The notes under the pieces were generated by a model that saw only the letters and a program-made list of their open reading frames with translations, was not told the origin of the DNA and did not search any database. Made by a program: the position numbers and the translations under genes. From Trissonchulus latispiculum (taxonomy: Eukaryota; Nematoda; Enoplea; Enoplida; Ironidae): DNA of 64,000 bases. The DNA lies in NCBI GenBank assembly GCA_030248195.1, contig JASAND010011408.1:23656-87655 (forward strand). Reading direction: 5' to 3'. Shown here one piece after another: positions 1 to 10,666 of this stretch; position 1 is the stretch's first letter, and every line of letters starts with the position of its first letter.

Positions 1-2730
1 TAGTCAGAATGAGTTACGTCTTTTCTTAGCCAAAGCATCAATCATTGCAGCTACATGTCAAGGTAAAAAACCAGATTATTTATAACCACAGCATGTGTCG
101 TAGCCATAGAACCATGCTATCCTAACTTTAACGTAGAGACTCAATAGAAAAGTCATACGTTATCAAAATTACATCCAATAGGACAGGAGTCAATTGCATG
201 ATTCACTTTGTTTACTGTAAATGAGTTTATCTTTCAAAGCTCTGTCACTTTGATATACACAACCTCTGAATCTGCCAGCCAGAAGAAATCAAAAATAAAA
301 TAAATTTACGTGAATCATCCACCTTAAATCGCAGCCTCTTGTTTAAATTTCCGTATCTGCTGGCAAGGCGTGGAAAGTTGTATTTATCATAGGATTATGG
401 TACTCAGAAATTAATCCCAATGGAAGCAAACGAAGTTCACTACGGCAAGCACACCCACAATCAGCGGGACTGTTGGTAGTGGTTTTAGACAATAAGAGAA
501 CACTTTGCCAACAATCGATCTTATAAGGTGAATCTTGTTCTAAATCTCCATATACAATAGAAATTATGTTACAGAACTAGCTGACTGCTTCAAAAGATCA
601 ACCTGGGATGTCCCCATCTCTGTCAAATAGACTCAGATTAAGCACAAGCAGTCACTCAAACTAGTGTGTTGATTTTCTTGGAACTTATGATTCCTACTAT
701 CTGTTGGAAATAATCTCTACTAGAAAGAATATTTGGTCAAACGGTCGCTCAGACTATTGGCAGCGGTACACGTACTTATAGAAAAGGTGAGCTATTCAGA
801 CATCCTGTCAAATAGACTCAGATTAAGCACAAGGAGTCACCCGAACAAGTGTGTCCATTTTCTTGGACCTGGTAGTTTCTACTATCTGTTAGAAACAAAC
901 CTGCTTTATTTTGTTCTTCCATCTTCAGAATCGCTTCCAGCAAACTGATCGAAAAGTTAACCAATGCATACAGAATCCACATAAGTCATTGCATATGAAT
1001 ACATGTTTAATGTCCAAAATGTCCATGTCCACGCCACAGGACACCAGATAAACAGACTTAAAAAGGATAAATGCATATGCGAAGACGCTGCTGCATCACT
1101 GCAGAATCCAAGGATACATATAATTATTCTGCAACAAGATGGTTACTCTCATTTGTAGAGCTGAAATTTTAAAAGTCCTTATCCTATATCGCCTATGTTG
1201 TTTCATGCTGCAGTTCTTAGCATTGTTACCAGCAGCAGATTAAGCACACCCAAACAGAGCGATTCCGAAGATGCAACCTTGTATAATGGGACTGGTACAC
1301 ACTGTTGTAAATGTAAGCTGGCAGTGCTATCTCCTATGTGATGACTGTTATGCTATAGAATACAAACAGTGCGATTCAGGAGATGTAACTTTGGATGTCA
1401 TGAACGCTGTCAAATAGATTCAGATAAGCAGTTTGCTAAACTGTCAAATAGATTCAGATAAGCAGTTTGGTAAAGAAGTGTGCTAATGTTCTTTGACCTC
1501 GTAATCTCTACTACCTGTTGGAAATGCACTCTACTCGAAAGAATATTTGTTCAGAACGGACGGTCAGTCTAATGGGACCGGTACAAACTGTTCTAAATTT
1601 CAGCAGACAGGGATATCTCAATATATGATGAAAATCGTTTCATGAATAAACTTCAGAAGTTACTAGCTTGGATGACTACAACGCTGTCAGTAGTTTAGAT
1701 GTCCTCGGTTGTCAAATAAATCTGCTTTATGTTATCTTCCATCTGTAGTATCCCTTCAAGGAAACTGATCTTATTCTCTTTCATAATCGCATACTTTTCA
1801 TTAGTTGATATTATGGAAAATGTTAACCAAGACATATGGTATCCATATAAATCATTGCATCTTTACCTATGCTTAAAATGGAATGTCCAAAGCTTTATAC
1901 GGCACAAGATACTAGATCAACTGATATAAAAACGATTGATACATATGCGATGACGTCGCTGCATCATAGCTGAATCGAATGATTAGTGAAAAAACAAGAT
2001 GGTTGCATTTGACATGTAACAAATCAGCTCGATTTAAACAGAAATCACCAAAAACTAGTTGACTATTGAAAAACAAATCTATTAGTTTGTTCCAAAAAGA
2101 TCTGTAACGAATTACGCAGTCATTTCGGATGTTAAATCTGACCAAAGTAATGATGCCATCAATTAATCCTCCATAACTCAACAACAGATGCCTTATTTTA
2201 ACCTAATCGTCAAGGAAGTTTTCACATAATCTAAATCCTGATTTCCAGCATTCTTTCAGTGGAACACTAGCCATCAATGCATATTCCGCTTATTTCCTTT
2301 TTCACTAACACGTTCCCCGCAGTTTAAAAAAGCCTTGAAACATTAATAAGAACGTATTGTAACGTCTTGCGAAAACCACTTCCTTAGCAGATTTTGTGCC
2401 TGAGCGCCAATATTTAATTCAAACAAATTCAGCTTTAGCGCCGTCGCGTTGCTGTACCAGCTAGTGACGCAATCAGTATTGCACTATGATATATTTTGTG
2501 ACTATACCTTATTCTGCCTCCGAGTTCTTTTGACTAAATTGTTTATTTTCAACAGCCGCAGGTTACCTCAAAGCTAGCCATTGTCCAATCTTAATCCCAA
2601 ATTTGACGGCTGATAACATTTTATGGGAATCAATTTTTTGATTGGAAGCAGTCCCACCCTTCTATGTGCTTATGGTAAAATAACACACGATTATAAACGA
2701 AAGAAAAATGGGTGTCACTACATCACCTCC
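1..2730. other. Non-coding AT-rich DNA with diverged internal repeats
   Basis: No credible coding frame is seen on either strand; the open frames are short and lack codon structure or family motifs. The stretch contains three diverged copies of one repeat module (about 620-752, 805-905 and 1441-1580), listed separately. Probably intergenic or old transposon sequence. Confidence 0.6.
620..1580 (+). repeat. Three diverged dispersed copies of a ~100-140 bp module
   Basis: Copies start near 620, 805 and 1441. Each begins with ctgtcaaatagaytcag and continues through a shared block containing tctactatctgttggaaa-like and gaaagaatatttg sequence. A partial fourth start lies at 1407. Spacing is irregular and divergence is high, so this is an old segmental or transposon-derived repeat rather than an active satellite. 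Confidence 0.55.
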
Positions 2731-2743
2731 GACCCGAAAAATT

Positions 2744-2818
2744 TGGTCCTGAGGTGAGGATTGAACCCACAACTTTTGGCTAACTAGGACAATGCTCAAT
2801 CAATTGAGCCACCCAGGC
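2744..2818 (-). tRNA. tRNA-Thr(AGT)-like sequence, probably a SINE head or tRNA pseudogene
   Basis: Read on the minus strand, the sequence gives a tRNA-like order: acceptor gcctggg, a D-arm with A box (tggctcaattgattgagc), an anticodon loop ctagtta whose anticodon AGT (2783-2785) would be threonine, and a T-arm with B box (gggttcaatcctc). The T-stem gtggg/ctcac pairs with one G-T wobble. The acceptor stem pairs except at its first base pair, and the anticodon stem has a mismatch. A CCA is encoded directly after the discriminator base (2744-2746), which nuclear animal tRNA genes normally lack. This favours a tRNA-derived SINE or retro-pseudogene over a functional tRNA. Confidence 0.6.
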
Positions 2819-2829
2819 ACAATCGAACC

Positions 2830-5770
2830 AAGCCTAAGTTTGAGTTCGTTCCCAAATTGTAGTTACACGTTTTTGAATAAATGAATGATTAATTAATTGC
2901 GCAAAGTAACTCTGTGCACAACAGGAACTTAACTAGGAACAGGCACATACTTTAACGGTAGTTCGAATTTCACTGACCCTTGTGGAAGCAAATTTAGGTT
3001 CCCCTTGTGGGAGCGATTTTTCTTAGGAGTACTTTTGAAAGCGATTTTTAAGCAATTTTTGCCATGTTTTAACAAAAAACAGCGAATTTTTTGCCAAAAC
3101 ACGTTTTTTGGACGTTGTTTAGCAAACAATAGTGATTTTAAGTATGCCGAGCTTGCCTAGTAATTTGGCTGAGCTTACGGAAACTTTACACACCTCTGAA
3201 GAAACGTCAAAACAACCAGTTGAATGGTTTTTTCTGAAAACAAACTTTTGCTCACAAGTACATTTTGTATCCAAGGTTTCCCAGCCAGTATCAACTTTTA
3301 ATTTTTTGTGAACTCATTGAAACAACGCTTAAATTTCGAAAGAAATCAATTTCCAACACAGGCAGTGCTGGACAATCTAATTTCTAATCTGTTTCCAGTC
3401 CAATTTTTGTTCAATGTGGGTCATTCACTGAATCCGACTAAGGTTAAGAATTTCAAAAAACAAATTTTCAAACACTGTTAAGCTTACGTATCTGTGGAAC
3501 TATACCCTCTCCTTGTCTTGCTTCGAAACTTTTTCAAACTGATCAATTTGCATGAACTTGGAAATGGTTTAGTTTTATTCATATAAAATGACTGCTGTAT
3601 TGATAGTTAGCTTTGCGCCTCTAACCTTAACCGGACAGACACAAATTACGCTACATCATATTCTAGTGCGTTCTCAAAATTTAGTACACTTTTGCAGCGT
3701 TGGATCATACTAAATTTTGCACCTGGAAACTTTTAAAAGTGACCGTTGGAATACACTTGATTACTTCTATTTATTTTGCCTAATTGATATAGAGATTTGT
3801 TCTTAGATCCTAAAAGGCAGCTATGTTATTGCAGCCAATGAAGTAGCTCTTCAAATTTAATAGATTTTAAATTACTTGACTGCGTAAAGGTCAACGTAAA
3901 CTCGTTATTAGCGCAATTTTGTTACTGAAGTACGTCCATTTTGTTTTAAGGGATTTTGCTCAGTTTTTTAGCTTAGCACTCGATTAATACTTAGGAGTAT
4001 CAGAATAAACATCGCCAAATGACTATTTCAGATATATTTCTCTTGAGCTGTTGACTTACACGCTCTCTTCTAGTCTGCGGCAGTCAAAATTATAATATGA
4101 TTTTTAAGAAGGTTGTTAAAGTATTCTGTACTCCTATTGGACGAGTTGTTATTGAATTTGAAATTCTTATGAGAGTACTTTTCTAGCATTCTTTAAAATG
4201 TGAGATTTTTAGATTCCTTGGTAGTTTTCTTTTCTGAACTCTGCTCTGCCAATGGCTAGAAGGGGGCACCACGTCCGTTTTATCTGTTTTTTATTTACTA
4301 AATAGGTTAACATAGCGATTGGGACTTGGGGGGTCTTTCCGTAAGTGTTTAAACGTGGCCATAAAAGCTAGCGATTAAAATTACAATTCCCGAATATAGA
4401 TCACTTTTAAAGAAAAATACACTGATTGAAACCTCCTGAAACCTCCATGAGATTATTACTTGTTTACTATTATATACTATATTTATTAGACCTCATTTTC
4501 GACCATTTTTGAACGTTCATTTGCGATTTTCCTTTACCCTTCATTGCTAACGTAGGGGGGCGGAACCTTGACCGCGCTGATGGGGGCCCTGCCCCCTCTT
4601 GTTAACCTATGATTTTGTACATAGCTGTTCTGTAAATGGTAAACCTGTATTCTGTACATAGTTGTTCTGTAAATTGTAAAAGTATGATTTAATATGTTAC
4701 TGTCCTGTAAATTGTTAACTGTTTTTTTGGGATTTGTTAGGATTCTGATGATGAAAGTCGTTTAATGACAACAAAATCCGAGCGCCCTGTCGCAATTACT
4801 AATGAAAGGTCTTTAGTGCGGAGTGAGAGGGAACCAACTGACACTGTTTCTTTTGGCTAACTCTTGTTCCAAACTAAGGCTTTGAATTGGTGGTGGGCGC
4901 AGGGCTGACTTTAATTTCCTCTGGCTTTTGTATTTTTGTGTTTTTTTTGTTTCATATATCCTATGCTAGACAACTCAGTTTTCTGTTCTAAAAAGAATTT
5001 GTTTACATATCTAAAAATCTAACCTCAGTCACATCTTTTGACAGTTCAACAGTATCCTAACAATCCTTTGTGATTTGGCATTGTGTCCCTCCAGAGATAA
5101 AATTTTGAAAACTTTGAGATTAAGCGGGATTTGGTGAAGGGGATATTTCCAAGCAAACTGGGATTGATCATTGCGATCTTTTCGATTTTGTGAGGCCAAT
5201 TGTCTCGGTTGGGAAGAGGGGACCAAGAAGAACGGAATAACTTTGTCTATGGCTTGGATGGAAAGTTGTATATAAAGGCTCCTTGCGCCGAACAGTACAA
5301 ATCCGAAATTTGTTTTTCGATTCACCATCGTTAGCTGAGGATAAGCTTTACAAAGCTTATTCTGAGCTGTCGACGCGGTGATTCGAAAAAACCAGATTTC
5401 GGATTTTTGCTGTTCGACTCTTGAAGCCCATATACACATCGTTTCATCCGAGCCATACACAATTTGTTTTCGCTGCTGTTGGCTCCCTCTTCCCGACTAG
5501 AACAATTGAATTTCGCGGAATCGAAATTTTTGCTATGTTCAAACCTAGGTTGCTTGAAAATATATATGCCCACTACCAAATCTTCGTTCAATCCCAGCAG
5601 TTTTCTTAATTTTACCGCTAGGAGGACATAGTGCACATAATTTGTGTTTCTAATAAACGTAGCTAAAAAAAGGGGCATTCATTTATTTAGATTGATTCGT
5701 TTCTAGGAAAGATTAAGGTGTTCGCAAGCTTTGAATGAGAATGCTCCTCTGTTTAAAATTGGATCACAAG
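2830..5770. other. Non-coding stretch
   Basis: No gene is supported. Overlapping open frames on both strands at 5029-5678 show no recognisable domain and no splice-consistent structure. A short imperfect inverted repeat (about 5307-5335 with 5374-5402, sharing ccgaaat and gattcgaaaaa blocks) explains part of that pattern. A tandem-like block around tctgtacatagttgttctgtaa is seen near 4615-4680. Confidence 0.5.
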
Positions 5771-5774
5771 ATGG

Positions 5775-5962
5775 GCAAAATTGGGGCGGGGGCGCCCCCC
5801 CACAAACAGGGAATACTGTTTGCGACCCCCCCCTCCCCCAATGGGGAGGTTATGCTTATCGGTCAACTCCCCGTCACTGGGGAACTTTCGCGTATTGTAG
5901 TCGGAGCACCGTTACGCAATGCCAAAATGGGGAGCTCTCTATTGGCTTACTCTTTTTTATAA
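5775..5962. mobile_element. Partial copy of the G/C-rich MITE family
   Basis: It shares with the complete copy at 6762-7405 the inner terminal segment (tcgcgtattgtagtcgga, gcaccgttacgcaatgcc, ggcttactctt) and the ccccc(a)aatgggg type core. The left terminal repeat is absent, so it is a truncated relic. Confidence 0.6.
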
Positions 5963-6761
5963 CAGGGAAATTAATTGTGGACTCTTGATATTATTGACAA
6001 ATTTAGCGCCTTCTAAAACTTTCTTAAAAAGTGGTAACAATTTCAGAATTGCAAACGTTTTCTTGCTTCACATTAAAAATTTGGACAAATCGAGAATTTT
6101 CGCTACGTATTTCTGAAACACACTCCCTTAAAATTTAGGAGATGCGTTTTGAAGTGAACAAAGTTTAGGCAAATTTCCAGAATCGATCTCAGTGTTAACG
6201 CATGGTGTATTGGTGTGCCTTGGAAACTTTGGAAACAGTCATTTAATTTGCAGGCCTCTATAAAGGCCTCTATATATAATGCAGGTCTATAATAGGAAGA
6301 GTGGGACACTCAGCGCTTGCAATGTATTCGCTTGCAATATGCTCTAAACATTAAGACCGAAACATGCTATACTGACAGTTTTCTCAAAACGGGCGTTTGC
6401 GACAAATAAAATACTGTAGCTTCAGCTTGGGCTAGGAAAGTAGCGCAGAATAATGTTTATATCACGACTTTGCGGAGAACTAAATCTTTTACGGTATAAA
6501 GTTTAGTTCGGTTTATTACAAATCCGGCAATAAAACTTTCCTTGCATTCAAACTCAAGGAATTTTATTATTTCTTCAAAGTACCTTGTGTTGTTGCCGAA
6601 AAGTGTTTGAAAGAAACTGCATAAATTTTAGATATACAGTTAAAAAGATCTAGTACTCCGCAACAGTGATAAAAAATCACTGCTGTACGACTTTCCCAGC
6701 TCAAGTTACAGTATTTAATTTGTCGAAAACTTTTGTTTTTGAAAAATGCCAAGGGTAGCAT

Positions 6762-7405
6762 CAAGAGTGCATAATTGCACTATATATAAGAAGAAGAGTA
6801 AGCCACTAGAGGGCTCCTCTTCTTGGCATTGCGTAACGGTGCTCCGACCACAATACGCGAATGTTCCCCCGTTTGGTGGGGGGGGGGGGTAGAGCAGAGG
6901 ATTACGGTAGTTTTTGTTCTATTTGAAAATGGGTCCCCGTTTGGTGGGGGGGGTATGCAAAAGGGGTCCCCGTTTGGTGGGGGGTATGCAGATTGCAGAA
7001 GGGGTCCCCGTTTGGTGGGGGGGTATACAAAAGAGGTCCCTGTTTGGGGGGGGGGGTCGCCAACAGCCAATCAGATTCAGCCAATTTCAGCCTGACTTGG
7101 CGACCCCCCCCCAAACGGGGACCCCCTTCTGCCCACCCCCCCACCAAACGGGGACCCCTTTTGCGTACCCCCCACCAAACGGGNACCCCTTTTGCATACC
7201 CCCCCCACCAAACGGGGACCCCAGTTTCATACCCCCCCCCCCAACGGGGAGGGGATATGCTGGTCGACCCCCCCCCCCCCCCCCACCAAACGGGGGAACA
7301 TTCGCGTATTGTGGGCGGAGCACTGTTACGCAATGCTAAGAAGAGGAGCCCAGCCCTCTAGTGGCTTACTCTTCTTCTAATATATAGTGCAACTATGCAC
7401 TCTTG
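6762..7405. mobile_element. Complete ~644-bp MITE with ~115-bp terminal inverted repeats and G/C-run core
   Basis: The left end (caagagtgcataattgcac, then tatata, agaagaagagtaagccacta) and right end are near-perfect inverted copies for over 100 bp. Both are flanked by gtagcat, a 7-bp (possibly 8-bp) target duplication. The core is alternating ggtccccgtttggtgggg-like units on one half and their complements on the other, so it folds back on itself. It encodes nothing credible: the open frames reported by translation are artefacts of repeated G/C units. An ambiguous base (n) is at 7184. Superfamily is uncertain; a 7-8 bp duplication would fit hAT. Confidence 0.85.
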
Positions 7406-7481
7406 GTAGCATGTTTACACTCTGAGATGCCACCCTGGAGAATTCAGCCTTAATGTTTCTAGCACAATGCAAACTTCAAAC

Positions 7482-7898
7482 CAAGAGTGCATAAATGCAT
7501 TGCACTATATATAAGAGAAAGAGTAAGCCACTGGAGGGCTTTTCTTCTTGTTTCTTCTTCTTTCTCTCGGTGTTCCGATCACAACACGCGAATGTTCCCC
7601 CGTTTGGGAGCGAAGGGCAGTCGCAAAAGGGCCCCGTTTGCTGGAGTGGATGCCAACTGCCAATCAGACTGCAGAGACCGCTCCCCGTTTTGTGGAGGGG
7701 GGAGTAGAGCTGAGTATTACGGCAGTTCCGGTACATGTCGAAAATGAGTTCCCGTTGGTGAGGAGGGGTAAGCAGAAGGGGGTTTCCGTTTGGGGGGAGG
7801 GGAGGTCGTCAAGACAGGCTAAGATTGGGTCAATGTGATTTACAATTGGCGACCCCCCTCCCACCAAACGGGGGAACATTCGCGTATTGCGGTCGGAG
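7482..7898. mobile_element. Second, right-truncated copy of the same MITE
   Basis: It starts with the same terminus (caagagtgcataaatgcat, tatataag, gagtaagccactggaggg) and ends in ccaccaaacgggggaac and cgcgtattgcggtcgga. The right-hand outer terminus is missing after about 7898, so it is truncated. It lies about 77 bp from the complete copy in direct orientation at its left terminus. Confidence 0.8.
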
Positions 7899-8483
7899 TT
7901 GATTAAGTCACCAGCCCAGGTTAAATTTATATATTAGGATAGACAATATAATCCGGGATTAGTCATTGACTAGTAACATTGGCCGCTTTGTCAGATGTAT
8001 GTTAGGAGGCCCATTAGTAATTTGGTCGTGGAATCGATCTTTGGAGTCGCAAAGTTTGCCAGCCTATGCGGCGATTGGGAAAGACTTAAACGGTTCTTTA
8101 CAAAAAATTGAATCTTCGCCTCAGTATTCAGCAAAATACAGAGATTGTAGTCGAAAGAGTACGAAACAGCGCTTTCTGCTTTGTAAAGCTCGCTTCCAAA
8201 TATTTAAGTATATATAATTGAGCAAAATTAAAGCTCTAAACATCATCAAAAACTCCTGATTTTAATCCTTCACACCATAGCGAAAGCTCCAAACAAAAAT
8301 TTGGTGAGTTCGAAGTCTGCGGCATTCTACACTAGCTTTCGTCTTCGTTTCTACTAAGTTTAGATCATGTCATGCTATAGCAAATGGGTTAGATGAGCTG
8401 GGACCTCGATTGGCTAGTGAAAAGTAGAACTAGCATTCAGGCAAGTCGTGAAGATAGTCAATATCAATTAAATAAAATTTAGG

Positions 8484-10666
8484 GTGCTTCCTAAACTGCG
8501 GCCTCATGTTTCAAATTACACTAGAATTAGATTTGTGGGTCGCATGAAGCCTAAACTGCAGCCCAGAGTTGGCGCCGGGTCCGGGTACCCGCGGGTACCC
8601 GCGGGCCGGGCCGGGTCCGGGTCCAACTTTAAGACCCGCGGGTCCGGGTACCCGCGGGTCCGAATCCGGGTCCGGGTCCAAAATACTGAAGAAAACTGGA
8701 TTTTGGTTCATTTAGGGATGTTAAAGTTAAAACCATACATTAACAAGGGTACCCTACCTGTTTTATTCCAAATTTTACCTGCCCTTGTACCTTATCTCAA
8801 ATTTGGGGGGTGGCTCCCAGCAAAAAATTTACTAAAAAAAGTGCAATTTTTGCAAATTTTGAGCAAATTTATTTTTTGGAAATTGTTTCAAAAATTTAAA
8901 AAAATTGGCTATTTTTAGCTAAAATTTTTATTAATTTTCACGTTTTCCTGCCTTTCCTGGCACTGTTCCTTGGCCCTTGGCCCTGATTTTGCCAGCCCTT
9001 GTGCCGAACCTCCAATTTTTGAGAGGTCCCGTATCCCCCATACCAACCTTCCATGTTAAAGCGTGGTTAAAACATAATTTTTCTTTTCTTTTCGAAAAAA
9101 AAGTTGGTAGAACCTGTTAGGCATTGAATGTTTAGTAGTTGCCTAGCTGAGGTCTGTCTAATCTATGTTGCTTGCTCTGTTGGGCTAGAAACAACGTAGC
9201 TAGAATTGGAAGTGAAATAAGATAACTCGAATAAATAACTTATAGTATAAAATTTTGCAATGCACGCAAAAGTTAATCTTGTTTTCAAATACAAGCCACC
9301 AAAAATTCGTTCACCTTCTCTCCTCCGGAGCAATCGTAATCCGAAGGACAGCCTCACACTGACTCTGGACTTATGCAAGTCAAAAACTGTTACCACTATC
9401 CAAACGAGACCTAAGTTTGTTAGCCCTAGCAGTGAAATCATATTAAAATTGTTGTACAATAAATTTACCTAAAGCTTGTCACAGGTTTTATTCACACATT
9501 GCAGCAGTAAAGTTGTAGTGAAATTTAAGAATGCAGTAAAATTTAAGAATGTAGTGATGGTTTGAAATGCAAACTGGTTCTATTTTAGATCCGGGTACCC
9601 GGATCCGGGTCTGGATGGGTCTGGGTCCGGCCTAACGGGTCCGGGTCCGGGCCGGGTCCGAAATTTTGGACCCGGAGCCAACTCTGCTGCGGCCCGAGGC
9701 CGCAAACTTCCTAAAATAAGGTCCGAACTCTCATTGGACCGCAAAGCCCCTAAAATGCGGCCAGAACTCTCTTTGGTTCGCAAAGTGCGGGAATTGCGGG
9801 CCGAAATGTTTTGGGCCACAAACAAACTGCCTAAAATGCGTACCGAACTGTTTTCTCGGCTAACCGGATACTGAGATAATAGCCCAAGAAATTTCAAATT
9901 TCAAAGTCCAGATCCAGAACCGGAATTTTGATTGCTTTGACACCGGCAATTGAAATTATCTTTTGTACCTGTTCTTCTCGCATTCTAAACCTAAACTTAA
10001 ACTAAGGTAAACTGGGCATAACATTTGCAACAGTCGAGATTCCTGTTAAGAGGTTAGCAGAATTTCTTTGGTATGACAAAAACAACTATATCGTGTCAGA
10101 ACTCAGAAGAACACAACCATAAGAAAGAAAGAGATCCTTCATTCAAGTATCTATCCAATTATCCAAAGCAGTTTTAAAATAGGGTCGCATCCGATTACGG
10201 TAGCCGGATCTCCACGTTACGAAAATTGTACAGCAAGGTGGATTGGTCGTATGTCCGGCTTCGACGAAAACTACAAGATTCATGCTCGTATCCGGTTCGA
10301 AAAGGTACGGGAAAAATTATTCCAGTTTGGTGCACTCAAATCTTCGTTTTTAGAACAATGAATGCTGGAGAGGCTAATTTCAATTACCGGTGTCAAAGCA
10401 ATCAAAACTCCGGTTCTGGACTTTGAAAGTTGAGATTTCATGGGCTAATATCGCAGTATTCGGCTGGCCCAGAGATAGCTCGGGCCGCATTTTATGCGCT
10501 TTGCGGCCCAAAAATGTTTCGGCCGCATTTTAGACAGTTTGCGACCTAGGATGATGGGTCGCAGTTTAGGAAGTTTGCGGCCCAAAAACCAATTCTAGTG
10601 TAATGTGAAAATCTAACATGGAACTGCATTTAGGCATTTCGGGCCGGGCCGCAGTTTAGGAGGCAC
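8484..10666. mobile_element. Long inverted-repeat element, host of a nested hAT-like insertion
   Basis: The ends gtgcttcctaaactgcggcc (from 8484) and its inverse ending at 10666 match at 19 of 20 bases. Inverted similarity then continues inward: a block around tacactagaatt, the 'gcggcc...cctaaaatgcg' blocks, and the gtcaaagcaatcaaaa block near 10400 against its inverse near 9935. A 1.12-kb element (8564-9686) has inserted near its left end; without it the host element is about 1.05 kb. No coding capacity is seen. No clean target duplication was found. Confidence 0.7.
8564..9686. mobile_element. Nested hAT-like non-autonomous element
   Basis: Termini are cagagttggcgccgggtcc on the left and an inverse copy on the right differing at one base. 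They are flanked by 8-bp sequences ctgcagcc (8556-8563) and ctgcggcc (9687-9694), which differ at one position. An 8-bp duplication is the hAT hallmark. Subterminal regions are short GC-rich gggtccgggtaccc-type repeats. The interior is AT-rich and non-coding. Confidence 0.75.

Noticed and set aside
5029..5678. Two overlapping minus-strand ORFs of 143 and 115 residues
   Set aside because: They overlap in different frames, show no family motif, and part of the region is an inverted repeat.
6780..7380. Several ORFs on both strands of the G/C-run MITE
   Set aside because: They are Gly/Pro/Thr-rich artefacts of the repeated ccccgtttggtgggg units; their reading depends on homopolymer lengths.
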